Shown: positions 16,871 through 25,468, numbered from the stretch's first letter. The stretch: DNA of 64,000 nt from Shinella zoogloeoides (GCF_022682305.1 NZ_CP093528.1:3531501-3595500); one strand, 5' to 3'. Numbers and translations: made by a program. The notes: a model not told the origin generated them from the letters alone.

Positions 16871-18610
16871 TCAAAGGCCGAGCCCGCGCTTGCGGCCGAA
16901 CGACCAGTCGACGCCGCCGTCCCCGCGCGCGACGCCGGAGACGTGCTTGGCGAGCTGCTTTTCGAGCGAGGGCGACCAGGGCACGAGCTGGAAACCGAGG
17001 CCGTCGTCGATCATGGCGAAGCGGCCGGAGGCGAGCGTGAAGCGCTGGCGATAGGTCCCGGCGACGTATTCGCCGCTGGCGGAATGGTTGAACGCGCGAC
17101 CCGTCTGCGCGGCGATCTGGCCGCCGAGCGCGTCGACCTCGCGCTGGCGCAAGGTTCGCAGGAGATTGCGGTTGAATATCACGCTGCGGCCGTGCCGCTC
17201 GGCAAAGCCCTGCTCGATCAGGCGCTCGGCGCGGCGGTCGAGCGCGTCGCGCACCTCCGCGCCGAAGCCGCCCTCCGAGAGCGACGCCGGCTCGCGGGCA
17301 ATGTTCTGCCGGTCGAGCCAGGTCGCGCCGGTCGCCGAGACCTGCCGGCCGATGTCGAGGTCGGAGCGGACGGCGAGCGCGACGCGGCGGCGCCCCTGGG
17401 CGTCGTCGAACTTCCGCAGCTCGACGATAGACCCCGGCGCGCTGTCGCCGGTCGAGTCGAGATCGGGGAACTTGATGTGATGGGTGCGGCCGTCGACGCC
17501 ATCGACCACGGCATAGGCCGTGCCTTTCAGCTCGTCATCCAGGCCGCGCTCGACCAGCCGGCCGACGATCGGGTCGTCAAGGCTCTCGGCCGCGAGCACA
17601 TAGCTCGCCGTGCCACGCTCGATGCCGCGTTCGGCGAGCGCACGGTGCATGCGCTTGATGATGTCGCCGCGCTCTCCGAGTTCGCGCAGCGTCGGCTCGG
17701 CCTTGTCCGAGATCGTCCACTGGCCGGGGCCGATCTCTTCGGCGAGGCCGAGGGATTCGAGCTTGCGCAGCCGGCCGACCTTGAGCGGGAGATATTCGTC
17801 GGGCTGGCGGTCGGGATGCGGCGCGACGTCGATGACGCCGGTGCGATAGCCGTCGCGCGCGAGCTGCCGGTCGAGATCGGTCCAGCGCTCGGCCTCGACC
17901 TGCCGCTCCAGATGGCCGCGGATTTCGAGATCGCTGCGCAGGCCGAGGTCCTGCGTCACGAGATCCTGCGCGCGTGCTCGCATCCCCTCCTTGATGTAGT
18001 CGCGGGCGATCACGAGGTCCTGCCCGTCGTCCGTGCGGCCGCGCAGGATGATGTGGACGTGCGGGTTGTCGGTGTTCCAGTGATCGACGCCGACCCAATC
18101 GAGCTTCGTGCCGAGGTCCTTTTCCATCTGGCTCATGAGATCGCGGGCGAAGTCCCTCAGATCGGTCATGCGCCCGGCGTCTTCGGGTGAGACGATGAAG
18201 CGGAAGTGGTGCCGGTCGTCCTCGCAGCGCTCGGCGAAGTCGCGGGCGTCCACCTCGTCCAGCTCGGCGCCGAACAGGCGGGCCTTCTCGCCGTCGCGGG
18301 TCACGCCGTCACGCTGGAGATATTTGAGATGGGCGGCGAGCGGAGCGGCGCGCGCCGAGTGCCGGACCACGCGGGTCTTGATCACCACGTTGCGCGAGCG
18401 GCGCGTGAGCACGCGGTTCGCCTGCACGCTGGCGCGCCGGCCGCGCCCGAACTGCGAGCGGTTGCCGGGCGTGATCCGGCCGGAGCGCGAGACGCGCCCG
18501 CCGGCCTTCTGCGCGGCAGCGAGCGCCTGAGCGATGAACGGTCTGGCGCGCTGCGCCTTCGAAGAGCGGATGCGGCCAGGGCGGATGCGGAAATCGTCGT
18601 CGGCGCTCAT
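16871..18610 (-). CDS. Relaxase with C-terminal DUF3363 domain
   Basis: 579 residues from the ATG at 18610. The nuclease half (about residues 60-190) shows the conserved Tyr region HLKYLQRDG and the metal-binding His cluster DHWNTDNPHVH. A VirD2-like fold is followed by a long DUF3363 region, as in rhizobial and sphingomonad elements. The relaxase nicks oriT and leads the strand into the recipient. It lies 31 bp upstream of traG. A separate fragment of a related relaxase is present at 681-1490, so this copy is the only complete one. Confidence 0.92.
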   Translation of the reverse strand: MSADDDFRIRPGRIRSSKAQRARPFIAQALAAAQKAGGRVSRSGRITPGNRSQFGRGRRASVQANRVLTRRSRNVVIKTRVVRHSARAAPLAAHLKYLQRDGVTRDGEKARLFGAELDEVDARDFAERCEDDRHHFRFIVSPEDAGRMTDLRDFARDLMSQMEKDLGTKLDWVGVDHWNTDNPHVHIILRGRTDDGQDLVIARDYIKEGMRARAQDLVTQDLGLRSDLEIRGHLERQVEAERWTDLDRQLARDGYRTGVIDVAPHPDRQPDEYLPLKVGRLRKLESLGLAEEIGPGQWTISDKAEPTLRELGERGDIIKRMHRALAERGIERGTASYVLAAESLDDPIVGRLVERGLDDELKGTAYAVVDGVDGRTHHIKFPDLDSTGDSAPGSIVELRKFDDAQGRRRVALAVRSDLDIGRQVSATGATWLDRQNIAREPASLSEGGFGAEVRDALDRRAERLIEQGFAERHGRSVIFNRNLLRTLRQREVDALGGQIAAQTGRAFNHSASGEYVAGTYRQRFTLASGRFAMIDDGLGFQLVPWSPSLEKQLAKHVSGVARGDGGVDWSFGRKRGLGL

Positions 18611-18722
18611 GACATGAGCCCCGCACATCGCGGCAAGTCATGGAAAAGACGGCGAAAGCCGGAAAATCGCGAGGTTCGCCAGAACCGCGCACATCGCGCA
18701 GACGGCGCGTAACCCCTTGAAA

Positions 18723-18784
18723 AACCACAACCGAAATCAAGCGCACCTCGCGCCTTTTTATCTCGCCATCGTCCGGTTGTGGTT
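18723..18784. other. oriT: Candidate origin of transfer (inverted repeat beside the relaxase)
   Basis: In the 244-bp gap between the relaxase and the transglycosylase gene, perfect 11-bp arms AACCACAACCG (18723-18733) and CGGTTGTGGTT (18774-18784) flank 40 bp that includes the T-rich CCTTTTTATC. Origins of transfer usually lie next to the relaxase gene and contain such repeats. No known nic core is recognised, so this rests on position and symmetry only. Confidence 0.4.
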
Positions 18785-18854
18785 CTGCACCTCCCCCACC
18801 ACACCGCCGATCCTCGCCGGTTGCACGCTACGCCGACCGAGTCCGCGAACGCCG

Positions 18855-19580
18855 TCATCTTGGACCTCCAGCGCCGGAACGGGCGATGAAGAGGTCGCCG
18901 GACTGCGGTGCGACGACAGGCTGACCGCGCGCCGGAAGGGAGGCGGACGCATCGCTGGGCGCGCCGGCGAAGAGCGGCGAATCCCGCCATCCGCGGGGCT
19001 TGCCCCGCAGCATGGCGTCGGCGCGGACGTCGGCTTTCACGCCGATCGCCGGCAGGATTGCGGCGACATAGGCGCGTGTTTCGGCGGGCAGCGCACGGCC
19101 CGTCGCGAGATACTCGTCGAGCCGCGCCGGCCCGGCATTGTAGGCCGCGAGCATCGCCGCAGCATTGCCGTAGCGGTCGAGCATCTCGCGCAAGTAGGCC
19201 GTGCCCGCGAGGATGTTGTCGCGCGGAGCGAACGGGTCGCGGCCGAGACCATAGCGACCGCGCAGCTCGGCCCAGGTCGCGGGCATGATCTGCATCAGGC
19301 CCATCGCACCGGCCGGGGACACGGCGCGCATGTCGCCGGCGCTTTCGGCGCGCTTTACCGCGACGATCCACGCCTGCGGAATGGCGAAGCGTCGCGACGC
19401 CTCGGCAACGTGGGCGGCATGCGGATCGGCGGCCGCGTTGCGCGCCGGCTGCACGGTCTGCGCGTAAGCCGGGAACGCCGAGGGCGCGGCGAAGATCAGG
19501 CCGGAAAGAAGAAGGAGGAGTGCTGGGCGTCGGGCGGCGGAAGGTGGTCCGACGCTGGCGGAAGGTTGGACCGGCACCAT
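18855..19580 (-). CDS. Lytic transglycosylase (VirB1-like)
   Basis: 241 residues with an N-terminal signal (ALLLLLSGLIFAAPSAFPAY) and an SLT domain. The catalytic Glu is E79 in VKRAESAGDMRAVS, with GAMGLMQIMPATW and AAYNAGP as the other goose-type lysozyme motifs. It opens the peptidoglycan for the conjugation channel. The C-terminal 60 residues are low-complexity. It starts directly after the DUF736 gene stop. Confidence 0.9.
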   Translation of the reverse strand: MVPVQPSASVGPPSAARRPALLLLLSGLIFAAPSAFPAYAQTVQPARNAAADPHAAHVAEASRRFAIPQAWIVAVKRAESAGDMRAVSPAGAMGLMQIMPATWAELRGRYGLGRDPFAPRDNILAGTAYLREMLDRYGNAAAMLAAYNAGPARLDEYLATGRALPAETRAYVAAILPAIGVKADVRADAMLRGKPRGWRDSPLFAGAPSDASASLPARGQPVVAPQSGDLFIARSGAGGPR

Positions 19581-19916
19581 TCAGTCCTCCGCCCGCTTCT
19601 TCTTCGAGGGAGTGACGTGCAGGCCCCAGACCGTCTCGTCGTCGGGGTCGCGGAAGAGATTGGCGCGCAGAATGCCGCCAAAGAGCGGGCTGTAGAGGTC
19701 GACGGAGACGAACTCGCCAGCGCGTTCGCCGACATGCGACCAGCCCGCGCCAATGTCGAGACCGTCCTGATCGCCGAGCAGGATGCGGTATTGCGGCGCG
19801 TTCTCGGTCTCCAATGGTTCGGCTGGAACGAAAGTGAGCGGCTCGTCGATGCCGAGCGCGCGGAAGCGCCCTTCGAAGCCGGTTTCTGTGCGGGTGAAGT
19901 GGCCGAGATGCGCCAT
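19581..19916 (-). CDS. DUF736 family protein
   Basis: 111 residues starting MAHLGHFTRTETGFEGRFRA, with GIDEPLTFVPAE and GGILRANLFRDPDDETVWGL. This is the DUF736 family, found almost only on alphaproteobacterial conjugative elements near traF and the transglycosylase gene. The start at 19916 is preceded by AGGAGACG; the frame extends upstream without family similarity. The function is unknown. Confidence 0.85.
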   Translation of the reverse strand: MAHLGHFTRTETGFEGRFRALGIDEPLTFVPAEPLETENAPQYRILLGDQDGLDIGAGWSHVGERAGEFVSVDLYSPLFGGILRANLFRDPDDETVWGLHVTPSKKKRAED

Positions 19917-19963
19917 GGTTTTCGTCTCCTGTGCGTTGCGGTGAGGATGAAAGGAGCGCGTCG

Positions 19964-20506
19964 TCACCGCGTCGGCGCGCGCCAGACGAAGCGGCCATCG
20001 CCGTCGTCATCGGTGTAGAGAGGCATCGCGCGGCCGATGACCGCCGAGGCGGGAAGCGCGCCGAAGTAGCGGCCATCGAGGCTGTCGCGGACGTCGTTCA
20101 TGAGGAAGAGTTCGCCGTCGCCGATCACCCGGCAGCCCTGCCAGGCGGGCAGGTCGCGGCCCATACGGTCGCGCTCCAGCGCCTCGCCCATCTCCACCGC
20201 GTCGACCGTGATGGTGCGCCCGGTGCGGCAGACCCTTTGCCCCGGCAGGCCGAGCACGCGCTTGAGGAGCGGCACGCCGCGACCGACATAGCCGCGCGCG
20301 ACCATGAAGCTCGCGAGCGGCTCGGGCGGCAGCACGGCGACCAGATCCGGTACTTCCAGGGCAACGGCGGGCTCGACCGTGTAGAATCCGACTGGCGCGC
20401 TGGCGGTCGCGTTCCAGATCAGCCGTGTCGGCGCCGGGACGATCGCCGCCGCGACCGCGCCCGTGGCCGCGAGGCACGTCACGACGGCGTAGCCGAGGCG
20501 GGTCAT
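19964..20506 (-). CDS. traF: TraF-type S26 signal peptidase (pilin maturation)
   Basis: 180 residues with an N-terminal membrane helix, nucleophile Ser36 in TASAPVGFYTV and general-base Lys82 in LLKRVLGLPGQ, the Ser/Lys pair of S26 peptidases. NDVRDSLDGRYFGALP completes the fold. TraF-like enzymes cleave and cyclise the TrbC pilin in RP4-type systems. The stop of the DUF2840 gene overlaps the start by 4 bp. Confidence 0.9.
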   Translation of the reverse strand: MTRLGYAVVTCLAATGAVAAAIVPAPTRLIWNATASAPVGFYTVEPAVALEVPDLVAVLPPEPLASFMVARGYVGRGVPLLKRVLGLPGQRVCRTGRTITVDAVEMGEALERDRMGRDLPAWQGCRVIGDGELFLMNDVRDSLDGRYFGALPASAVIGRAMPLYTDDDGDGRFVWRAPTR

Positions 20507-21021
20507 GGCTCCGCCCTCCGGCGCAGGAGAAACGCCTTGTGCCGGGTGACGGTGTAGGCGCGCGGTTCGTGACCCGCGGCGAGCCGGTTGTGGACGTGCC
20601 GCCAGTGGTCGGGCGAAACCTCGGCGGGATCGATGCCCTGCGCCTCGATCGCGTCGACGATCTGGAGCACGCGCTCAACCTTCGGCCAGCCGTCGATCTT
20701 GAGCAGGATGTCGCCGCCGGGCCGCACGAATGGCAGCGTCTGGAACGGCTCGCCTCGGTCGACGGCGCGCACGATGTCGACGCGCGAGATGATCGTGCCG
20801 TGCTCGTTGGCGGCCCAGCGCACGAGGCAGAAGATCGTCTCGGGCGCGAAGCCGACGAGCCTGCGGCGGCGGTCGAGCTTCTGCTCGTAGCTCTCCTGGC
20901 CGAACCTGATCCAGCACTCGATCCGCTTCTCGATCCAGGTGAGTTCGACGAGCGTGGTGAAGGGCGCCGGTCCGTTCGGCAGCGGACGGCCGCGCAAGCG
21001 GTAGGCCGCATTGCCGGTCAT
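20503..21021 (-). CDS. DUF2840 family protein
   Basis: 172 residues starting MTGNAAYRLRGRPLPNGPAP, with TWIEKRIECWIRFGQE, GFAPETIFCLVRWAANEHGT and HWRHVHNRLAAGHEPRAYTV. It matches the DUF2840 family, conserved between parA and traF in alphaproteobacterial elements. It overlaps its neighbours by 4 bp on both sides. The role is unknown; conservation with transfer genes suggests regulation or processing. Confidence 0.85.
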   Translation of the reverse strand: MTGNAAYRLRGRPLPNGPAPFTTLVELTWIEKRIECWIRFGQESYEQKLDRRRRLVGFAPETIFCLVRWAANEHGTIISRVDIVRAVDRGEPFQTLPFVRPGGDILLKIDGWPKVERVLQIVDAIEAQGIDPAEVSPDHWRHVHNRLAAGHEPRAYTVTRHKAFLLRRRAEP

Positions 21022-21272
21022 GGCATGTCTCCTTGGCGGTCGGGAAATTCGCGTTCGAGCAGCTCGCGGAGCATGTCGGACGCCGTGACGCCGCGCCGGA
21101 AGGCGGCGATCTTGATGCGGCCGCGCAGCTCGGGCGTGATGTCGATGGTGAGGCGCGCGGTGAAGGCGGCGGCATCGCCACTGCGCGCGGGCGGCGTCTC
21201 GCCAGCCTTGATCCAGCCTTCGGCGTCGCCGGGCCGGGAGGCGAAGCCGCGCTTTTCCGTGCGGACCGTCAT
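21018..21272 (-). CDS. Small ribbon-helix-helix protein in the parA cluster
   Basis: 84 residues ending in FTARLTIDITPELRGRIKIA followed by AFRRGVTASDMLRELLEREF, the strand-helix-helix pattern of ParG/Arc-type DNA-binding proteins. The start at 21272 overlaps the methyltransferase stop by 4 bp. Next to parA it may act as the centromere-binding partner or as a repressor. No partition site is identified. Confidence 0.7.
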   Translation of the reverse strand: MTVRTEKRGFASRPGDAEGWIKAGETPPARSGDAAAFTARLTIDITPELRGRIKIAAFRRGVTASDMLRELLEREFPDRQGDMP

Positions 21273-22027
21273 GGCGCGGCTCCCGCGTCGAATGGCAGCA
21301 CGGAGGCGATGCGCGCGCGGGCACGCTCGGCCATGGCGGCGTCGATCTCGCAGCCGAGATAGCGGCGGCCGGAAAGCCGGCAGGCTTCGCCCGCCGCGCC
21401 CGAACCGGCGAACCAGTCGCCGACCAGGCCGCCAGGAGGGCAGCTCGTGCGGATCAGAATTTCGAGAAGCGCGGACGGCTTCTCGGTCGGATGGATGGCG
21501 CGGCCATGCGCGTTGCGCACGTAGATGACCGAGCGCATAAGGCGCGGCCCGCCGTCCTGGCTGACATAGTGGCCGGCGTCGATCTGGCCGGTATGGGGCG
21601 GCCGCTTCTTTCGCCGCACCGTGCGCGCCAGCGCGTCCGGGGTCGTCTGGACATCGTTGTAGACGTCGCGCCAAGGCGTCTCGGCGGGATAGAACTGAAC
21701 GGCCAGCTCATGCACCCGCTTGAAGCGGTCGGCATGGAAGCTGGAGCCGTTCTGCTTCTCCCAGACGATCTCCTGCGCGATGCGAAAGCCTGCATCCGCG
21801 AACCGGATCGCCGTGACCATGAAGCTGCGCAGCGACCCGAACACCCACAAAGAGCCGGTGGGCTTGAGGGCGGACCGCGCGAGCGGAAGCCAGCCTTCGA
21901 CGCGACGGTCCCAGGCGAGCGATGTGTCGCCGTAGGGCGGATCGGCGAGGATCATGTCGAACGGGCCGCGCGCCGGCATCAGGTCGCGGCAATCGCCGGC
22001 CAGGAGGGTTTCGGAAAGCACCGTCAT
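21269..22027 (-). CDS. Solitary DNA methyltransferase (beta-class N6A/N4C)
   Basis: 252 residues. The catalytic motif DPPY lies at residues 29-32 (ILADPPYGD) and the SAM-binding motif FAGSGAAG near the C-terminus, preceded by HPTEKPSALLEILI. This motif order defines beta-class N6-adenine or N4-cytosine methyltransferases. There is no restriction gene beside it. It overlaps parA and the RHH gene by 4 bp on each side, so it belongs to the maintenance operon. Protection against host restriction or control of copy number are possible roles. The target sequence is unknown. Confidence 0.88.
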   Translation of the reverse strand: MTVLSETLLAGDCRDLMPARGPFDMILADPPYGDTSLAWDRRVEGWLPLARSALKPTGSLWVFGSLRSFMVTAIRFADAGFRIAQEIVWEKQNGSSFHADRFKRVHELAVQFYPAETPWRDVYNDVQTTPDALARTVRRKKRPPHTGQIDAGHYVSQDGGPRLMRSVIYVRNAHGRAIHPTEKPSALLEILIRTSCPPGGLVGDWFAGSGAAGEACRLSGRRYLGCEIDAAMAERARARIASVLPFDAGAAP

Positions 22028-22677
22028 GGCGCGGTCCTCCCGACGCCGAGCCGCGCGATCTCGGCCGCCAGCGCCGAGATCTCGCGCGCTGCGGGGCTGT
22101 CGGCGGCGATCTCGCAGGCGAGCCGTCCGGTCTGCGCGGCGTCGGCGAAGATGACGCGCTGGCCGATCGTCGTGGCGAGCACCGGCGGATCGTGCTCGGC
22201 CAGCGTCTCGGCCGTCTCGCGGGCGATCACCGTGCGGGCGGCGCAGCGGTTGAGGACGAAGCGGGCGGCGAGCTGAGGCCGGTAGATGCGCGCCTCCGTC
22301 AGGAGCGCCAGCATCTCCGCCGAGGCCCAGCCGTCGAGCGGCGACGGTTGCACCGGCATCAGCACGAGGTCGGCGGCGAGCAGCGCGGAGCGCATGAGCC
22401 CGGCGACACGGGGCGGTCCGTCGATGACGATGTGGTCGGCGTCGCGGGCGAGTTCCGGAGCTTCGCGATGCAGCGTGTCGCGGGCGAGGCCCACGACGCC
22501 GAAGGCGCGTGGCAGGCCCTCTCGCCCGCGCTGCTGCGACCAGTCGAGGGCGGAGCCCTGCGGGTCGGCGTCGATCAGGGTGACGCGCTTGCCGCGCCGC
22601 GCCCATTCGCCGGCGAGATGGAGGGCGAGCGTCGTCTTGCCGACGCCGCCCTTCTGGTTGAGCACGGCGACGATCAT
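22024..22677 (-). CDS. parA: ParA-type partition ATPase
   Basis: 217 residues starting MIVAVLNQKGGVGKTTLALH with the deviant Walker A KGGVGKTT (9-16), switch region LIDADPQGSALDW and HIVIDGPPRV. It lacks an N-terminal HTH, so it is the small type Ib class that usually pairs with a small RHH centromere protein; an RHH protein is encoded two genes downstream. It overlaps repA by 4 bp. Confidence 0.92.
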   Translation of the reverse strand: MIVAVLNQKGGVGKTTLALHLAGEWARRGKRVTLIDADPQGSALDWSQQRGREGLPRAFGVVGLARDTLHREAPELARDADHIVIDGPPRVAGLMRSALLAADLVLMPVQPSPLDGWASAEMLALLTEARIYRPQLAARFVLNRCAARTVIARETAETLAEHDPPVLATTIGQRVIFADAAQTGRLACEIAADSPAAREISALAAEIARLGVGRTAP

Positions 22678-23870
22678 GAGTGCCCTCCAGGCTTGCGGGA
22701 TCGGGGCAGCGTCGGCGCGTTTGAAGTATCGTCGGCCGTAAGGGAGGATTTACGGAAAGACGTAACCGGACTAGCCTGCGGCCCATGTCCGGGCTTTGTC
22801 TTGGCGACGCCGGCATCGAGACTTTTGGCGGCGCTGCGGATGAGGTTTTCCACATCGCGCGCGCGCTCAGAAAGGTTAGATTCTCTATTAGACTCTAAGT
22901 TAAGGCCCGGAATCGTCGTTTCGGGCCAGAGGCTTAACTGCGGTGCGTGCGTGCGAAGTCCCGATACCGTTTGCGTGCGAAATCCCGATAGCGCTGCGTG
23001 CGAAGTCCCGATCGCATCCACAGCCTTGTCCACAGGGGCCGTCGACTGGCTGGCGGGCACGATCCTGAGCAGTTCGCGGCGCCCCTCCCGCTCGATGCGC
23101 AGGCGGTAGCCTGGCAGCGGCTGGCGCAGGGCGATGCGCCGGAGGTGGAGCGCGAAGTCGGAGACGCGCGCCAGGCTGCCGGACTTCTCATGGAGGTGCG
23201 GAACGTCGAACAGCCAGCCGCCGGGCTGCCGTCCGGCGTGCTTGCGGGCGACGCGGTAGAGCCAGCGCTCGATACCGCCGCTCAATCGGAAGTAGGCCGG
23301 ATCGATGGTGAGGACCAGCGAGCGGTCGACGACGCCCCGGTAGAACCAGTCCGGCAGGACGAACTCCATGCCCTCGACGCGGCCGTCGGCGCGGGAAAGT
23401 TCCTCCCACTCGTTTATCCATGAGAACTGGTGCCGCCGCCAGTTCTCGCCCTGACGGATGTTGGTGCGGATGACCGTGGACTGGAGCCGCGAGAGTGCGC
23501 CCTTGAGGAGCTTGTAGTCGCGCGCGCCGGTCTCGCGGCCGATCGCGGTGAGAAGCTGATAGGGGGTGAAGCGCAGGAAGCGCGAGGTTCGAAGGCCGAG
23601 ATTCTCGGCTTCGACGATCTGGCTCGCGGCCCAGATCAGGACGTCGGCGTCCCAGATGGTCGCCATGCCGTGCTCCTGCACGGCAAGGACCTCGACGCGC
23701 ACGTCGCCGGCCTCGTAGAGGATCGGCACGACGCGCTTGGCCTTGGCCAGCGAGAAGAACGGCCGTTCCATGAGATCGCGCTGGTCGCGCGGCTTCGCAT
23801 CGCCTGTCGCGACGACGAAGGGATCGAGCGTGTTGCGTTCGCTGGGGGCTATGAGGCGGCGGCGCTGCAT
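22674..23870 (-). CDS. repA: RepA-type replication initiator
   Basis: 398 residues with RepA-family segments: RPFFSLAKAKRVVPILYEAG, ATIWDADVLIWAASQIVEAE, RFLRFTPYQLLTAIGR, and GGIERWLYRVARKHAGRQPG. It should bind iterons and start replication of the element. The C-terminal third contains three copies of an 18-bp repeat (22948-23012) whose translations are in different frames (IGTSHAA versus SGFRTQ and SGLRTH), so the DNA, not the peptide, seems to be conserved. Followed by parA and preceded 12 bp upstream by an AlpA-type gene. Confidence 0.88.
   Translation of the reverse strand: MQRRRLIAPSERNTLDPFVVATGDAKPRDQRDLMERPFFSLAKAKRVVPILYEAGDVRVEVLAVQEHGMATIWDADVLIWAASQIVEAENLGLRTSRFLRFTPYQLLTAIGRETGARDYKLLKGALSRLQSTVIRTNIRQGENWRRHQFSWINEWEELSRADGRVEGMEFVLPDWFYRGVVDRSLVLTIDPAYFRLSGGIERWLYRVARKHAGRQPGGWLFDVPHLHEKSGSLARVSDFALHLRRIALRQPLPGYRLRIEREGRRELLRIVPASQSTAPVDKAVDAIGTSHAALSGFRTQTVSGLRTHAPQLSLWPETTIPGLNLESNRESNLSERARDVENLIRSAAKSLDAGVAKTKPGHGPQASPVTSFRKSSLTADDTSNAPTLPRSRKPGGHS
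22948..23012. repeat. Three iteron-like direct repeats inside repA (candidate replication origin)
   Basis: The unit TGCGTGCGAAGTCCCGAT occurs at 22948-22965, 22972-22989 (one change, AAA for AAG) and 22995-23012. Starts are 24 and 23 bp apart, about two helical turns. Because 23 is not a multiple of three, the copies are translated in different frames yet remain nearly identical. Initiator proteins bind such iterons. Confidence 0.6.
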
Positions 23871-23882
23871 GCCGGGTCCACC

Positions 23883-24170
23883 TCAGCGATGCCGCCGCAC
23901 GCCATTGTAGGCGGGCGACACCAGGGATGCATGGCGCTTGGCAGGCAAGACCGAGCCGCGTGGATCGGCGGTCGAGGTGACAGCGCCCCGCTCGGCCCAG
24001 GCTTTGAGGTCCTCGATCGCGTAGACGACGCGGCCGCCGAGCTTGCGATAGGCCGGGCCGGTGCCGTAGGTGCGATGCTTTTCGAGGGTCCGGCCAGACA
24101 GGCCGAGGTATAGCGCGGCCTCGGGCGTGCGAAGATAGCGTGGCGGCAGGTCGGAAATGTCGGGCGTCAT
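23883..24170 (-). CDS. AlpA/MerR-type helix-turn-helix protein
   Basis: 95 residues starting MTPDISDLPPRYLRTPEAAL, with YLGLSGRTLEKHRTYGTGPA, YRKLGGRVVYAIEDLKAWAE, the winged-helix pattern of AlpA/excisionase-like regulators. The C-terminal 30 residues are basic. It lies 12 bp upstream of repA in the same direction and may control the rep-par-tra cluster or excision. Both roles are inferred. Confidence 0.8.
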   Translation of the reverse strand: MTPDISDLPPRYLRTPEAALYLGLSGRTLEKHRTYGTGPAYRKLGGRVVYAIEDLKAWAERGAVTSTADPRGSVLPAKRHASLVSPAYNGVRRHR

Positions 24171-24197
24171 GATCGGGCCTCCGTGGGGTTCGCGAGA

Positions 24198-24214
24198 CCG
24201 CTGATGGTCAGCGG
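24198..24214. promoter_or_regulatory. Perfect hairpin upstream of the AlpA-type gene
   Basis: Arms CCGCTGA and TCAGCGG enclose a 3-base loop, 28 bp upstream of the start at 24170. No T-run follows, so it is more likely an operator or leader element than a terminator. Confidence 0.35.
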
Positions 24215-24304
24215 CGGTCGAAGGCCACGGTGGCGAAGAAGCAACGGCAGGGGGGAGTGCGAAGATGGCGATGCTAAAATCGCACCCCCTGGCCCGACGC
24301 CGGA

Positions 24305-25079
24305 TTATTTGCGCCGGCGCCGGCGCAGGAGGCTGAGATAGCCGCCCTCGATCATGGAGAAGGCGTCTTTGACGAGATCCATGACGGCATCGCGCAGGGC
24401 CGACGTCTTCCAGGGTTCGTCGGCGATCCGCGCTTGTCCGTAGATGACGCCCGCGATCTCTCGGTAGGTCGCGCCGTTCATGCGGCCATCGACAGCCTGG
24501 AGCATGTGCCGCGCCCGCCGGCGTTGCTGGCGGGTCAGACGCCGGTCGTCCGGCACGCGCCGCCGCAACAGCCGGCTGAACAGGCGTTGGACGGCATCGG
24601 CGCGGTCGAGTCCGTCCGTATCGATCGGAATGACGATCGAGAGCGGCCCGCCGGCGTCAGCGCCGGAAAGGCGTACGAGATTGAGGTAGCGGCCGCCACC
24701 GAGGTCGAACCGGAAATACTCGCCGTCGCCGCTCGCTCGGGCCTCGGCCGATCCGAGAGCGGCCGAGAGATCAAGTCCGCCGGAAAGGATGGGCGGCGTG
24801 GCGGCGAGGACGAGAGCGCCGGTGTCGTGGCCGGGCAGCCAGAATACCGGCGTTTCAACGGCCGAGAGGCCGGGCCGGACGGGGAAAGCAAAGCCCCCAG
24901 TTGTTGATCAGGTCAACGGTGGCGGGCGTATCGTCGTCCGCCGCGTCGGCCACGGCCCTGTAGTCGCCCTGATACTTCGCATTGCGGCGAAGCCACTCCC
25001 AGGCGATGTCAGGGGAGTCGATGTCGTCGAGGAAGTCGTAGGTGGAGGAAGATCGCCACTGCGATATGTCGGGTATCAT
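24305..25079 (-). pseudogene. DUF6499-DUF2285 protein split by a +1 frameshift
   Basis: The first part (25079-24855) reads MIPDISQWRSSSTYDFLDDI and DSPDIAWEWLRRNAKYQGDY, a DUF6499 domain, and stops early after WGLCFPRPARPLGR. In the next frame GLSAVETPVFWLPGHD starts near 24871 and continues without a stop to 24305 (SIVIPIDTDGLDRADAVQRL, MLQAVDGRMNGATYREIAGV). That is a complete DUF2285 domain. The two domains are normally one protein in this element family. Removing one C from the run at 24872-24874 restores a single frame. It is either a recent mutation, a sequencing error or a frameshift site. Function is unknown, possibly regulatory. Confidence 0.75.
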
Positions 25080-25201
25080 CGCCTCCTCCTCGCAGTCGTA
25101 GAATTAGGGCGTGCAGAGGAGCGATGATTACAATTGCCGCTTGCTCGCGGAAGCCCGATCGCTGGCAACGGATGTTGCCGCGCAGGCATCACGGTGATCG
25201 C

Positions 25202-25468
25202 CTATTTCCGGTATCCTTCGCGCACGAGATGGCGATAGCCCTGCTCGGTCAGCCAGCGCGCCCGCGCCAGGTGGGTGTCGTAGACGCGCCGCGCGCGTTC
25301 AGGCTCGCGGTCCGCGTCGAGGCCGAACAGGATCGAGACCGCCTCCCGCCAGCACGCGCCGTCCACAGCCGAGTCGTGCAGGCGGAAATAGCGCTTCATG
25401 TTCTTGCGGTCGTAGGGGGTCAGTTCCGGGCAATTCGGCGGTGCGTCGAGAAAGGCGTTGTCGGTCAC
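25202..25468 (-). CDS. Conserved small protein of conjugative elements, unknown function
   Basis: 88 residues: MTDNAFLDAPPNCPELTPYD, a helical middle (MKRYFRLHDSAVDGACWREA) and ARARWLTEQGYRHLVREGYR. Proteins like this accompany DUF2285 genes on alphaproteobacterial elements, but I recognise no domain. It lies 123 bp upstream of the DUF6499-DUF2285 gene in the same direction. Confidence 0.6.
   Translation of the reverse strand: MTDNAFLDAPPNCPELTPYDRKNMKRYFRLHDSAVDGACWREAVSILFGLDADREPERARRVYDTHLARARWLTEQGYRHLVREGYRK

Noticed and set aside
16943..18190. Plus-strand open frame of 415 codons
   Set aside because: Antisense to the relaxase in GC-rich DNA; no ribosome-binding site or similarity.
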